A stretch of DNA of 64,000 bases from Riemerella anatipestifer (GTDB taxonomy: Bacteria; Bacteroidota; Bacteroidia; Flavobacteriales; Weeksellaceae), in NCBI RefSeq assembly GCF_035666175.1, contig NZ_CP142016.1, forward strand, positions 1,240,001 through 1,304,000, read 5' to 3'. The notes beneath the pieces are model-generated. The model was not told the DNA's origin and made no database searches. It worked only from the letters and a program-made list of their open reading frames with translations. Below, piece after piece: positions 1 through 8,639 of the stretch; the stretch's first letter is position 1; every line of letters starts with the position of its first letter. Made by a program: the position numbers and the translations under genes.

Positions 1-2
1 TA

Positions 3-2303
3 CTTGGCTATAAGACTATTAAAAAAAAAATCACTCCCAATAAATCAAATTACAAAGTTCAACTTGAGGAAAAATTTACCGAATTACAAGAGTTGGTAAT
101 AACTGCTACAGTTTTGAGAGATGTTATTGATTTAAAGAGGGATACTCTGAAGTTTAAAGATAATGCCACTCTAAAAGATATTTTAAAAGACAATGAAGGA
201 ATAGAAATTACTGATGGAGATGGAATAAAATATATGGGGGTTCCAATAAACAAAATATTAATTAACAAAAAAGAAGTTTTTGTTAATCAAAATTCATTAG
301 CTATCAATAATTTAACAAATGAAATGATTGACAATATACAAGTTGTCAATAATCATAAAGATAAGTTTAATATAGATTTCGATAATTTTGAGGAAACAGT
401 TATAAATGTAGATGTTAAAAAGAAATTTAGAGGAGCAATAAAAACAGAATTAGAAATATTGGGCGGCTATAAATATGCTTTTGATGTAAATGGGAAAAGT
501 ATGTTTTTTTCTGATAAATTTAATGCTTTTCTTATTCAAAATACAAATAATGTAAATGAAAGAAAAGCCAATCTATCAGAAATAAGTAAACGATATTCTA
601 AACCAATAAGCTTTTATGAAAAAAATCTGAATCAAATTATTTTGGGAGGAAAAGATGTTAAAAAAGATTTATCAAATAACACTTACTTTTTGCTGAAGCG
701 AGAGGGAGAAAAATTAAAAGGTAATTTAAATTTTGGATATTTAATAGGTAGACAAAGTATAGTAAATCAAACTGAAATTACTCAAAATTCCCATCTTCTC
801 TCTAAAGAGAATTCTTCAATGGAGCAGAAAGGAAACTTGTTTTACGGGGATTTAAACGGAATATATATTTTGACAGGGGATTTTTCGTTATCTTTGAATT
901 CAAAAGTAGACTTTTTGCACAATGATATAAATTGGCAAACTGATAAGAAAATCTTCCCTAGTGGTTATTTTTTTAATAATCTTAACGATAATAAAAATTA
1001 TAGTTTTTTAATAGAAAATACAGTAGGTTCAAAGAAACTTTTTAATAAAAAATGGTTATTAAATACTGAACTAACACATTACTTAGAAAACAGTAACTAT
1101 CAATACATTAATACTAACTCTAATCATCAAAAATTAGAATTAAAGAGTAATAACTTAAATATTTCTTCAAACTTATCTTATCAATACTCAAAAATGTTTA
1201 ATCTTGAGACGGAGTTACAGTATAAAATAAACAATGAAACAGCCAGTGATATTGTTCAAAATAGTAATAGTTTGAATCGTAATTATCAATATGGTGATTT
1301 CATTTTAACTTCAAGAGGAAGAAACAATAAAATATATTATTTCACCAAAATAGGAGCGGGTATTTATTCATTTAAAGAAAAATCAAAGTGGATATTTCCA
1401 ATATCTATGTCATTCAATTATCGCATTTCTAGCAATAAATCCATTAATTTATCTTATGAGAATAATTGGAGCGTTGCTCCTGTAGAAAATAGTTTAAATT
1501 CTTTATATTCAGAAAATAATATATTGATATTTAGTTCTGATTTTAGAAATAATTTATCAAGAAATCAAACTTCAGTTATAGAATACAATATATCGAGCAT
1601 CGCTAAATCTAAGGGTATTTCTTTTATGCTAATTGGTAATAAGCAAAATGATTTTACACAATTAGCTATAAAAGATCTTTCAAATAATTTGATTACTTAT
1701 GAAAGGCTGCTATTTGATGAGAGGAATTCTGTCTATTTTAAGCATAAGTACAATAAAGGTTATTACTTTACTCCCAAATATCACCAAATAAGATGGGGGT
1801 ATGATGTTGGATTTAACCTCTCTAAAGGAGATGTTTTTCATAATAATAATTATGAAAAACTAATAACTAAAAGTTATAATTTTGGGCTATCTATAGGCTT
1901 TGTTTTTCAGGATTTATTTCTAACAAATCTTTCATTAAAAAATAGCTTTAATATTACTAACTCTATTATTAGCAATTCTGCGATAAATAAGATTTCCTCT
2001 AATATCACTACATTATATATAGATAAAATTTTAGATAAATATGATTTCTCATTGGAGGCTTACAGACGACTGTTTTCCACTAACAGTAAAAATGCAGAGC
2101 GTTATGATTTGAATTTAAGTGCTCAATATAAACTAAGCAAAAATACCTCTATAAAAATACTTGGAAAATCACTATTTAGCTTGTTTAAAATAATAGATAA
2201 TAACGCAAATGTTTCCACTAATTCTAGTACAGGGTATAATGTTACAATTATTAATGATAATATATTGGGATATGCTAGTATTGGAGTGAATTATAAATTT
2301 TAA
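3..2303 (+). CDS. TonB-receptor-like outer-membrane beta-barrel protein, 5' end outside window
   Basis: The reading frame is open to the left edge, so the gene starts before the window; the first visible residues read as the end of a carboxypeptidase-regulatory-like domain followed by a plug-like segment (ELQELVITATVLRDV). The rest, about 600 residues, is a long series of amphipathic strands rich in Asn, Ser and aromatics, ending in the Tyr-Lys-Phe typical of a barrel C-terminus. This is the architecture of Bacteroidota CarboxypepD_reg/OMP_b-brl_3 proteins in the outer membrane. It is the same general class as the two barrel proteins at 24.6 and 29.7 kb. The next gene follows after 5 bases, so the two are probably co-transcribed. 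The substrate is unknown. Confidence 0.8.
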   Translation, partial: LGYKTIKKKITPNKSNYKVQLEEKFTELQELVITATVLRDVIDLKRDTLKFKDNATLKDILKDNEGIEITDGDGIKYMGVPINKILINKKEVFVNQNSLAINNLTNEMIDNIQVVNNHKDKFNIDFDNFEETVINVDVKKKFRGAIKTELEILGGYKYAFDVNGKSMFFSDKFNAFLIQNTNNVNERKANLSEISKRYSKPISFYEKNLNQIILGGKDVKKDLSNNTYFLLKREGEKLKGNLNFGYLIGRQSIVNQTEITQNSHLLSKENSSMEQKGNLFYGDLNGIYILTGDFSLSLNSKVDFLHNDINWQTDKKIFPSGYFFNNLNDNKNYSFLIENTVGSKKLFNKKWLLNTELTHYLENSNYQYINTNSNHQKLELKSNNLNISSNLSYQYSKMFNLETELQYKINNETASDIVQNSNSLNRNYQYGDFILTSRGRNNKIYYFTKIGAGIYSFKEKSKWIFPISMSFNYRISSNKSINLSYENNWSVAPVENSLNSLYSENNILIFSSDFRNNLSRNQTSVIEYNISSIAKSKGISFMLIGNKQNDFTQLAIKDLSNNLITYERLLFDERNSVYFKHKYNKGYYFTPKYHQIRWGYDVGFNLSKGDVFHNNNYEKLITKSYNFGLSIGFVFQDLFLTNLSLKNSFNITNSIISNSAINKISSNITTLYIDKILDKYDFSLEAYRRLFSTNSKNAERYDLNLSAQYKLSKNTSIKILGKSLFSLFKIIDNNANVSTNSSTGYNVTIINDNILGYASIGVNYKF

Positions 2304-2308
2304 GACAA

Positions 2309-2689
2309 ATGAAATCACTTGTAGTTGTATATGATAACTGGTGTCCAAAATATAATCGTTTTGCTAAATTTGTAAAAAAGTGGGACTGGTTTGATTTAGT
2401 GAAATTTTATAAATTAAGAAATTATTATAATGATTTTTTTTTCAAGGATTTAAATAAAGAAAAATCTGAGGAACAGATGGCATCTTATGTAAACGAATGG
2501 AGATATGGTTTTGAATCTTTATATTTAATCTCTGTAAGAGTTCCATTATTTTGGCTGCTGACTCCTTTGATGTTGATCTTGAAATTAACAGGAATCGGTC
2601 AAAAAATTTATTTAGAGGTAGCTGTGAGAAGGAAAATCCACTTCCTGCACTGTGATAAAGATTGTAGGGTAGATAACAATAATAATTAA
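2309..2689 (+). CDS. DCC1/DUF393-like thiol-disulfide oxidoreductase family protein
   Basis: The 126-residue protein begins with a beta strand and a DNWCPKYNRFAKFV segment that aligns with the start of DCC/DUF393 proteins, where a D-x-x-CPxC motif is usual. Here the second cysteine is replaced by tyrosine (CPKY), so classical dithiol chemistry is unlikely. A hydrophobic segment around residues 75-95 could be a membrane helix, and a small Cys-rich tail (HCDKDC) follows. It sits 5 bases after the barrel gene and is probably co-transcribed with it. The family assignment is from pattern only. Confidence 0.5.
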   Translation: MKSLVVVYDNWCPKYNRFAKFVKKWDWFDLVKFYKLRNYYNDFFFKDLNKEKSEEQMASYVNEWRYGFESLYLISVRVPLFWLLTPLMLILKLTGIGQKIYLEVAVRRKIHFLHCDKDCRVDNNNN

Positions 2690-2698
2690 AAATCTATA

Positions 2699-2847
2699 AG
2701 CCTTCTATTCCAGCAGCATTTCTGCGATAAAATCTTCTGTGGTTAATCCAATAGCGAAGAAGTAATTCCTGCTAACAAAATTGTTAAAAGTCCGAGAATA
2801 TCTGTACTAATTTCTAAAATCATAACTTACAAAAATTGATTACTTAA
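2699..2847 (-). pseudogene. Degraded copy of the 5' end of the small membrane-protein gene at 4246-4551
   Basis: The sequence from 2699 to about 2847 matches 4419-4576 closely, including the start codon, the first 40 or so codons and the 24 bases upstream of the start. Small deletions shift the frame so translation from 2823 would stop after about 26 residues. The remainder of the gene is absent. It looks like a remnant of an older copy of the ICE left part or of a local duplication. The rest of the 2848-3116 gap shows no convincing gene. Confidence 0.75.
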
Positions 2848-3116
2848 TGTGAGTTTGATTTAAGGATATACATCATAAAACAAATAAACAACTGTAAATC
2901 AATTATTTTTATATATTCTGTCTATAATATAATCGCAAAAAACAGCCAACTTCTAAGTCATTAAGGTTTAGATACAAGTAAAAAGCAATTTGAAAACAAT
3001 ATAGATGTCCTGAAAAATCCTACCTTAAGAACAAAACATTCTAATAAACAATGTATTATACCTTTTTCTTATATCGAACTCACGTTACTTAACAAATTAC
3101 TCTATATAGAGTTCCA

Positions 3117-3407
3117 TCAGATTTCAGTTTTTGCAGTTTGATTTTCTAATAAATGAAGTACATCGCTACGCTTGTAGTAGTTTTTTCGATTGATGTACGA
3201 ATAAGGCAGTAAATTTCGGTCTTTGTAATTTTGAAGTGTCCGTTTGCTAATGCCCAACAACTGACAGACCTCTTGTGTGTCCAACCATTTTTTGTCCTGA
3301 CAAATGGCTTGATGTGTTTCTACTACGGACTTTGTTTGTTTGAGTAAGTCCCCTAATTTTTGATTGATTTGTTCAAATATTTTTTTTTCAATAACTATCA
3401 CCTCCAT
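3117..3407 (-). CDS. Helix-turn-helix (HTH_17, excisionase-like) protein
   Basis: The 96-residue protein has an N-terminal coiled-coil-prone stretch (residues 5-35) and then the pattern WLDTQEVCQLLGISKRTLQNY, a MerR/excisionase-type winged helix, followed by a basic wing (SYINRKNYYKRSDV) and an alpha-helical end. Similar proteins occur in several copies in Bacteroidota conjugative transposons; two more are at 50637-50954 and 53010-53357. It probably binds DNA as a regulator or directionality factor of the element, but no target can be named from the sequence. Confidence 0.8.
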   Translation of the reverse strand: MEVIVIEKKIFEQINQKLGDLLKQTKSVVETHQAICQDKKWLDTQEVCQLLGISKRTLQNYKDRNLLPYSYINRKNYYKRSDVLHLLENQTAKTEI

Positions 3408-3507
3408 AATTTGGTATCTTTTTTAGCGAAGATACTTTGAATGCAATTCGGTGAAATAAAGGCGGTCGCTTTTGGAAGTGAGTGGCTGTTTTTGGAAAGG
3501 TTTACTA

Positions 3508-3942
3508 TTACTTATAGGTGTGTTGGCTCAATTCTTCGGTGGTGATACAAATATCATAGCCTTTTAATTTCAAGCCTTTTATAAGCTCTCTGTCTCCTGT
3601 CCATATTTTATGGTGTGTATGCAGATGTAGTGCAACAAAGAAGACATCATCTATATCAATGTCCTTAACAATATCTACGGCTTTTAGAATGTCCTTTTGA
3701 GGAATTTCTTTTGTTTCTATAATGGACACATTTTCCAGTAAATTTTGGAAAATTGCCAAGACCTCTTTTTTGCTTATTTTTAGATAATCTGCAATATCCT
3801 GTGCGTGTTCTTTAATTTCTTCAATTAAGTAAGAGGGAGCGGTAAATTGAATAGTTCTTTTTTCTCTTAAAATACTGGCAATTTTACCCTTTGGAGCAAT
3901 AATAGCACTATAAAAAATATTACTATCGGTAATAACAATCAT
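3508..3942 (-). CDS. PIN-domain ribonuclease, probable toxin
   Basis: The 144-residue protein shows PIN-domain acidic residues in order: D6 in ITDSNIF, E42 in the second helix, D98/D99 in DIDIDDVFF and D117 in WTGDREL. These would bind the metal ions for RNA cleavage. Its start overlaps the stop of the preceding gene at 3939-4169 by 4 bases, the usual arrangement for a toxin translated after its antitoxin. It probably stabilises the ICE or acts in growth arrest. The antitoxin partner is assigned by position. Confidence 0.8.
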   Translation of the reverse strand: MIVITDSNIFYSAIIAPKGKIASILREKRTIQFTAPSYLIEEIKEHAQDIADYLKISKKEVLAIFQNLLENVSIIETKEIPQKDILKAVDIVKDIDIDDVFFVALHLHTHHKIWTGDRELIKGLKLKGYDICITTEELSQHTYK

Positions 3943-4169
3943 AGTACAATATTATGCTCTGCGAGTAACCTTTGGGTTAATTTTCTATTGGTTTCTTGCG
4001 AGATTTTTTTTATGAAAGAAGCCTTGCTTTCTGTCGTTTTTATAGAAATTTCTTGGTCAATATTAACCACCTTAACTCCTGATTGATTTCTAAACAAATC
4101 AACCATCTCCAAAAAGGCTTTTCCTTTTTTGGTATTTGGATTCACTTCTATGGTTAGTATTCTAGGCAT
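3939..4169 (-). CDS. Putative antitoxin paired with the PIN protein
   Basis: I start this gene at the ATG at 4167-4169, giving 76 residues beginning MPRILTIEVNPNTKKG. A longer frame to 4268 runs through AT-rich DNA that overlaps the neighbouring gene, and a TATCTTTG box at 4188-4195 sits between the two starts. The protein is small, has a short beta strand at the start and a basic helical C-terminus, and overlaps the PIN gene by 4 bases. That arrangement fits an antitoxin, but no named antitoxin domain is recognised. Confidence 0.6.
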   Translation of the reverse strand: MPRILTIEVNPNTKKGKAFLEMVDLFRNQSGVKVVNIDQEISIKTTESKASFIKKISQETNRKLTQRLLAEHNIVL

Positions 4170-4187
4170 AACAGATAAATCTTTTAA

Positions 4188-4195
4188 CAAAGATA
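4188..4195 (-). promoter_or_regulatory. Putative -7 box for the antitoxin-PIN operon
   Basis: Read on the minus strand this is TATCTTTG, matching the Bacteroidota -7 consensus TAnnTTTG. Transcription would begin about 12 bases before the ATG at 4169. No convincing -33 TTG is visible at the expected distance. Confidence 0.45.
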
Positions 4196-4245
4196 AAAAA
4201 GATTTTCCATAAAAAATAAAAAATTGAAAAAATATTAGTTTATAA

Positions 4246-4551
4246 TCATTTATTGTTCTTTTGTTCAATTCTCTCAGGTTCTTTTTTATCTGTTTCTTTA
4301 TTTATACTTCTATAAGATGCAATACTCATTAGTAAACCAAGTAAAATAAATGCCCAAGCAATCAACTTACCAAATTTTTCTAAAATCCTTACGATAACTG
4401 CCTTTTCGTAACTTGAAAAGCCTTCTATTCCAGCGGCATTTCTGCGATAAAATCTTCTGCGGTTAATCCAATAGCGTAAAGCAATTCCTGCTAATAAAAT
4501 TACTATACCAAAATAAAGCCCGAAAGAATCTGTATTAATTGCTAAAATCAT
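4246..4551 (-). CDS. Small ICE-associated membrane protein of unknown function
   Basis: The 101-residue protein has two hydrophobic segments, about residues 9-26 and 61-80, separated by a basic stretch with the pattern NRRRFYRRNAAGIEGFSSYEKA. Very similar small proteins occur in other Bacteroidota conjugative transposons and are sometimes labelled molybdenum ABC transporter permease; nothing in it resembles a transporter permease. The C-terminus is charged. A degraded copy of its 5' end lies at 2699-2847. It ends close upstream of the antitoxin gene. Confidence 0.6.
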   Translation of the reverse strand: MILAINTDSFGLYFGIVILLAGIALRYWINRRRFYRRNAAGIEGFSSYEKAVIVRILEKFGKLIAWAFILLGLLMSIASYRSINKETDKKEPERIEQKNNK

Positions 4552-4605
4552 AACTTACAAAAATTGATTACTTAACAAAAATAATACATTACCTATAAAA
4601 AAACA

Positions 4606-4630
4606 AAACCCTTGATAAATTCAAGGGTTT
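4606..4630 (-). terminator. Intrinsic terminator of the tra operon
   Basis: Ten-base perfect arms (4606-4615 and 4621-4630) enclose a 5-base loop, and on the minus strand the hairpin is followed by TTGTTTTTTT. It lies 28 bases past the traQ stop, at the end of the traE-to-traQ operon. Confidence 0.85.
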
Positions 4631-4658
4631 GTAGCTATACTAAATTTTATCTGTCATT

Positions 4659-5084
4659 TTATTCCGTTTTCTCCTCTTTCTTAGCATTAAATTCAAAGCG
4701 TAGCTTTTGTTCTTTGCCTTTACTGTCGGCAATCCAAACCTCAAAACTTTGCGTATTGTTAGACAGAGAAGTGTAATACAATCTAAAAGTTCGGTTAGGA
4801 ATTACATACATATCATTCGGTAAAAAAGGCTCTTGGTTAGCCAACTTTAGCCTACCATTACCCTCAAACTGAAAGTATCTTAATGTATAAATTTCATCTT
4901 TGTACTTTTGTTCTGATACGATTTGACAGCGAATTTCTACCGTCTGTTTTTTTAGAATACTCTTAGGAACAGGCATTGTTTTGACTTCAAACGGAAAGTT
5001 GGTTTGTATATTCAGTCTATCTTCACAAGCCGTAAGCCCCAATAAAATTATTATTGCTATACTAATTTTTACAAAATGTTTCAT
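4659..5084 (-). CDS. traQ: Conjugative transposon protein TraQ (DUF3872)
   Basis: The 141-residue protein has a lipoprotein-type signal (hydrophobic run then LTACEDR, cysteine at 20), followed by a beta-rich domain with NFPFEVKTMPVPKSI near residue 30, typical of TraQ/DUF3872. It is expected in the periplasm or outer membrane as part of the mating apparatus. It is the last gene of the transfer operon, directly before a strong terminator. Order and length match the family. Confidence 0.85.
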   Translation of the reverse strand: MKHFVKISIAIIILLGLTACEDRLNIQTNFPFEVKTMPVPKSILKKQTVEIRCQIVSEQKYKDEIYTLRYFQFEGNGRLKLANQEPFLPNDMYVIPNRTFRLYYTSLSNNTQSFEVWIADSKGKEQKLRFEFNAKKEEKTE

Positions 5085-5103
5085 CTCTTAATTTTTTTAA
5101 AGT

Positions 5104-5673
5104 TTATAAAGTCATTCTAAATCCTAAACCTATATGCGGACGCAGCTGTTCTCTCTGTGTTCCCCATAGCATTTGTGTTTACCCTTGTAGGAAGACAAGT
5201 ACATCTCCTACCAGATAACGCTCTAATCGTAGCCTTGCTAATCCTCCATAAATCATAGCATCTTTATTATTGATGACCGCACCATCGAATAGCGTGTGAT
5301 TTCCTTGATTGATGAGTTCGTAGCCTACTACACCGCTCAATCCAACATTTAGGGATATATTTCGGCTACTATTCCCAACAAGGTTTAACGAGTAACCACC
5401 TTCGGAAGTAAAGGTTTCAATGGGTAAATCCTGTTCTCGATAGGTATAAACATTACGAGTGTAAGCCACTGCAAACTGCCAATAATCCCTCTCACGGGTA
5501 TAGTGAATGTAGCCCAATCGAATATCATAGGCTTTAGTATTGAGTGTTAAGGAAGTTGGAAGCAAGTTTATACTTGCCTCCAATCCTTGTTGCCCAGGGA
5601 ATAGTTGTTGAGCGTTCAACAGACTTATTCCTCCAAGCCAACCACACATCACTAACAATAATCTTTTCATCAT
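5104..5673 (-). pseudogene. traO: Conjugative transposon protein TraO, truncated by an in-frame stop
   Basis: TraO is a signal-peptide-bearing outer-membrane beta protein of the Bacteroidota mating system. Translation from 5673 gives 164 residues, with a signal peptide ending near LLNAQQ, and stops at the TAA at 5179-5181. The same frame continues past this stop for 24 more codons (TQMLWGTQREQLRPHIGLGF and on) to a second stop at 5104-5106. Together they give about 189 residues, near the usual TraO length. A single substitution in a Lys or Gln codon would explain it. The lost part is the final strands, so the product is probably impaired. Confidence 0.8.
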
Positions 5674-5674
5674 A

Positions 5675-6631
5675 TTATAATTTTAGGTTGAATTGTTGTA
5701 TTTCTCTTGCGTAAATTAAGTCCTCATTACCAATGGTAAAAGATTGGTAGCGACTGCCGTTTTTCTCGAAGATTTCTACCTTGAGTAATTTATCATCGTC
5801 TAAGGTTAATTGTTTTAACATATACACGGCATTGGCTTTACTTCTTGCCTCTACTCTTTGTAGTTCTTGATAAGTGCGTAAAGGCTGAATGGGAATTTCT
5901 TGAGCGACTTCCTTTTTTCCTGTGGATTTATCGACGATTTTAAAAGTGATAAAATCCACTTGATAAGGCAGACTACTTTGATTTTTTATACGCATATCAA
6001 AGTATAATTTTCCCTGATAAACATAGATTCCTCTAAGTAGAAACTGAATACCTGCATTTTTAGAACCGATATGCTTGATAAAGTTTCGTTTTTGCTGATA
6101 AATAGATTCCATAATGAGTTGAGCCACCGCAGGGGATTGGTTTCCGATATCCGTAAACAAAATATCCGTTTTGGCACTAAAATCTTCGGTATTATACTCA
6201 TTCATAATGCGTTTAAAATCCATTGTGGTCGTTTCGGGAGTCGTGTTATAGAAAATATCAAAATGGTAAAAACGACCGTCTTGGGTAATTACGGATAAAT
6301 TGGTTGCGGGATGAAAGTCGGGGGTTGTGGCTTTCACACGCAGAACATTTTCCGAATTTTGGGCTTTGTCGGCAATGATATGCTCACTTCCTAAATCTAC
6401 ATAAGTGATGGGCGAAGGAAATATCAAATGTGTGGTTTTGTCATAAGCTACTTCTAAAAAATAAGGTTCAATTTTGCCGGGCGTTTTAGATGTAGATACT
6501 TTTGTTTCTGGTATTGTATCATTTGCGTAGTAAATACTGTCCGTTTCAGAAGTTGGCGTTTCTGTTTGTGCATAGACATTCCCGATTGTAAGGAATAAGG
6601 TTGCGATTAAAAATGGGTGTAAAGATTTCAT
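5675..6631 (-). CDS. traN: Conjugative transposon protein TraN (DUF4138, VirB9-like)
   Basis: The 318-residue protein has a signal peptide (cleavage near NVYAQT), a low-complexity Thr/Ser/Glu linker to residue 60, then a beta-rich body containing YDKTTHLIFPSPITYVDLG, the hallmark start of DUF4138/TraN. It corresponds functionally to VirB9 in the outer part of the type IV secretion core. It is packed between traO (1 base away) and traM. No lesions are seen. Confidence 0.9.
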   Translation of the reverse strand: MKSLHPFLIATLFLTIGNVYAQTETPTSETDSIYYANDTIPETKVSTSKTPGKIEPYFLEVAYDKTTHLIFPSPITYVDLGSEHIIADKAQNSENVLRVKATTPDFHPATNLSVITQDGRFYHFDIFYNTTPETTTMDFKRIMNEYNTEDFSAKTDILFTDIGNQSPAVAQLIMESIYQQKRNFIKHIGSKNAGIQFLLRGIYVYQGKLYFDMRIKNQSSLPYQVDFITFKIVDKSTGKKEVAQEIPIQPLRTYQELQRVEARSKANAVYMLKQLTLDDDKLLKVEIFEKNGSRYQSFTIGNEDLIYAREIQQFNLKL

Positions 6632-6658
6632 TTGTATATATTTAAAAGTTAAAAAAAA

Positions 6659-7951
6659 TTAAGGTTTTGATACTAATAAGACTTGATACCCAGCTTTGAC
6701 CTTGATTTTAGGGTGGGCTATCTTTTTGGAGATGTAGGAACTGGTACCTTGAAGCAGACCTTTCCCTGCCTCGGATAATATTTGGTCTTTGGCAGAGGAA
6801 CTAAAAGTGTAATTGGTTCCTGAAGATTGACTCAATCCTGCGGCGATTTCACGAAAAGCATTAGCTCCAGGTGTATAAGGAATATAAAGCCCTCTTTGAC
6901 CGTCTAAATCGTAGGCAGTTACCGATACGGGAACGATACGCCCTTGATATTCTAATGAACTAATATCTAACAATAGCCGTCCCTCATCTATCTTTGCCAT
7001 AGCGGTCAAAAGCGTACCTTTAGGCAGTACCATTCCTGCCACTCGGATAGGCTCTAAAAGTCGCAAAGGAATACGGTTGTTTTTATCAATGCGTTGCTCG
7101 GTGTGAATACAGGCTTTAATACTGTTTTTGAGTATCGGTTGTTCTTCCTTTTGGCTTTCCATAGAATGAAAACCTCTTTGGTTTTGTTGTACCCAATTTT
7201 CCAATGATTTCTCATCGGATAAGGCTCTTGGAAGTTGGCTGACGACCTTATTAGAAACGCTATATACGGGCGTAATATGAGCTTCTTTATCACTCCCTAT
7301 ATAGGCATTGTCGTTGGCTTTTGTTTCAGAGGTTTCATCAGAAATTTCTGGTTTATCTTGTTGTAAACTGTATTTGTTCGCCAGTTGATAGGAACGCTCC
7401 ATAAGTTTCATTTGGGTTTCCAAAGGGTCTTGGGGCTTGGGAGCCGTCAGTTGTTTTTTAAGCTGGTCGATTTCTTCTTGCATTTGTTTTTTTTCCTCAT
7501 CAGAATCCTCCCTGTAAAAATCATCTAAGTTTCTATGAACTTTTTGGTAAGAGGTCATAGACGCATTTATGGGATCATCTTCTGGAGGTACACTTTGCGA
7601 AAAATCTCCTAAAGACTGCATTGCCATTTGCTTTTCTTTACGCTTTTGCTCTAAAAGGTCTTGTTCGTAGGCTTGTCCTTTATCTTCGGGGAGTGAAATT
7701 TCAGCCGGTTCTGGTATGAGGTCTTGCTCTACTTTTAGTTTATCATCAGAGGCATTTCCCATAAAAAATAACAGATACATACACCCCAAGAAAACTAAGC
7801 CCATCAAAGCGAAAATGAGCCATTTTTTGAGTTGTTTTCGGGTTTCTTCTCTTTGAGCTTCGCTTTGTTCTTCTTGTGCCTGTTGCTTCTCATCGGTGAG
7901 CAATACATTGTATTTTTCTGGCTCTTCTTGATTGGTTTTATTCTCTTCCAT
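6659..7951 (-). CDS. traM: Conjugative transposon protein TraM (VirB10-like)
   Basis: The 430-residue protein has a charged cytoplasmic N-terminus, one membrane helix at about residues 46-67 (LIFALMGLVFLGCMYLLFF), a long Glu/Gln-rich coiled region, and a C-terminal domain with IRVAGMVLPKGTLLTA and IVPVSVTAYDLDGQRGLYIP, the TraM C-terminal signature. This is the VirB10-type protein spanning from inner to outer membrane. It sits between traN and traK. A traL gene, common between traK and traM in related elements, has no room here. Confidence 0.9.
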   Translation of the reverse strand: MEENKTNQEEPEKYNVLLTDEKQQAQEEQSEAQREETRKQLKKWLIFALMGLVFLGCMYLLFFMGNASDDKLKVEQDLIPEPAEISLPEDKGQAYEQDLLEQKRKEKQMAMQSLGDFSQSVPPEDDPINASMTSYQKVHRNLDDFYREDSDEEKKQMQEEIDQLKKQLTAPKPQDPLETQMKLMERSYQLANKYSLQQDKPEISDETSETKANDNAYIGSDKEAHITPVYSVSNKVVSQLPRALSDEKSLENWVQQNQRGFHSMESQKEEQPILKNSIKACIHTEQRIDKNNRIPLRLLEPIRVAGMVLPKGTLLTAMAKIDEGRLLLDISSLEYQGRIVPVSVTAYDLDGQRGLYIPYTPGANAFREIAAGLSQSSGTNYTFSSSAKDQILSEAGKGLLQGTSSYISKKIAHPKIKVKAGYQVLLVSKP

Positions 7952-7973
7952 ACGATTTTATTTTTAATGTAGA

Positions 7974-8597
7974 TTAGCGTTCAACGGTTTGTATATCTTC
8001 GTTTTGTATTACTCGGAACTGCTCTATAATAAACCCTTGAGGATTGTTGTCTGAACGAACCGAATTAACTAATTGACAAGCGGTTACCAATTGCCTCTCG
8101 GTCCTATTGCTTGATCGGGTAATATATTGCTTGGCGTAGGTTTGTACTTGATAGGGATATGTGTTAAAATCGCATACAATACTATCCACTTGTATTCTTT
8201 GACGAATATTCCCCGAGATGATTCGGTTGTAATAGCCTTTTTCCGCTAAGTCATTGTAATAATTAAAGGCAGTTTTATCTGCTAAGAAAAAGGCTCTTTT
8301 CATATTGCTTTCAATAGCAGCCTTGTCAGGTGCGATATTGAAAAAGAACTCGTGAAACCGTCTGATATGCTCACGAGCTTCCACAGGACGGTTTTGTTCG
8401 GCATCTTGGGAAAGAGCTAAAATGAGGGATTTTCCATTGTCTAATACATAGATTTTTTCTCGTTGTTGTTCTGCGAAATAATACGCATAACCAATTGAAA
8501 AAAGTGTGATGACAAGGCACAGACTAGCGAAAATAATCGCATACATTCGGATTTGTTTAAATCCTGTTTCAATATTTCTTAAAATTTTAAATTCCAT
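7974..8597 (-). CDS. traK: Conjugative transposon protein TraK (VirB8-like)
   Basis: The 207-residue protein has a short cytoplasmic start (MEFKILRNIETGFKQIR), one membrane helix at residues 19-40 and a periplasmic alpha/beta domain with TYAKQYITRSSNRTERQLVT near the end. This matches TraK of Bacteroidota elements, the VirB8-like inner-membrane assembly factor. It is spaced 22 bases before traM and 42 bases after traJ. Confidence 0.9.
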   Translation of the reverse strand: MEFKILRNIETGFKQIRMYAIIFASLCLVITLFSIGYAYYFAEQQREKIYVLDNGKSLILALSQDAEQNRPVEAREHIRRFHEFFFNIAPDKAAIESNMKRAFFLADKTAFNYYNDLAEKGYYNRIISGNIRQRIQVDSIVCDFNTYPYQVQTYAKQYITRSSNRTERQLVTACQLVNSVRSDNNPQGFIIEQFRVIQNEDIQTVER

Positions 8598-8639
8598 AAT
8601 TTGATTCCATTTGAGTTTATAATATTTTAGATAGAGTAA

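Noticed and set aside
4246..4551. Possible molybdenum ABC transporter permease
   Set aside because: The protein is only 101 residues with two hydrophobic helices and has no permease motif or transporter partners.
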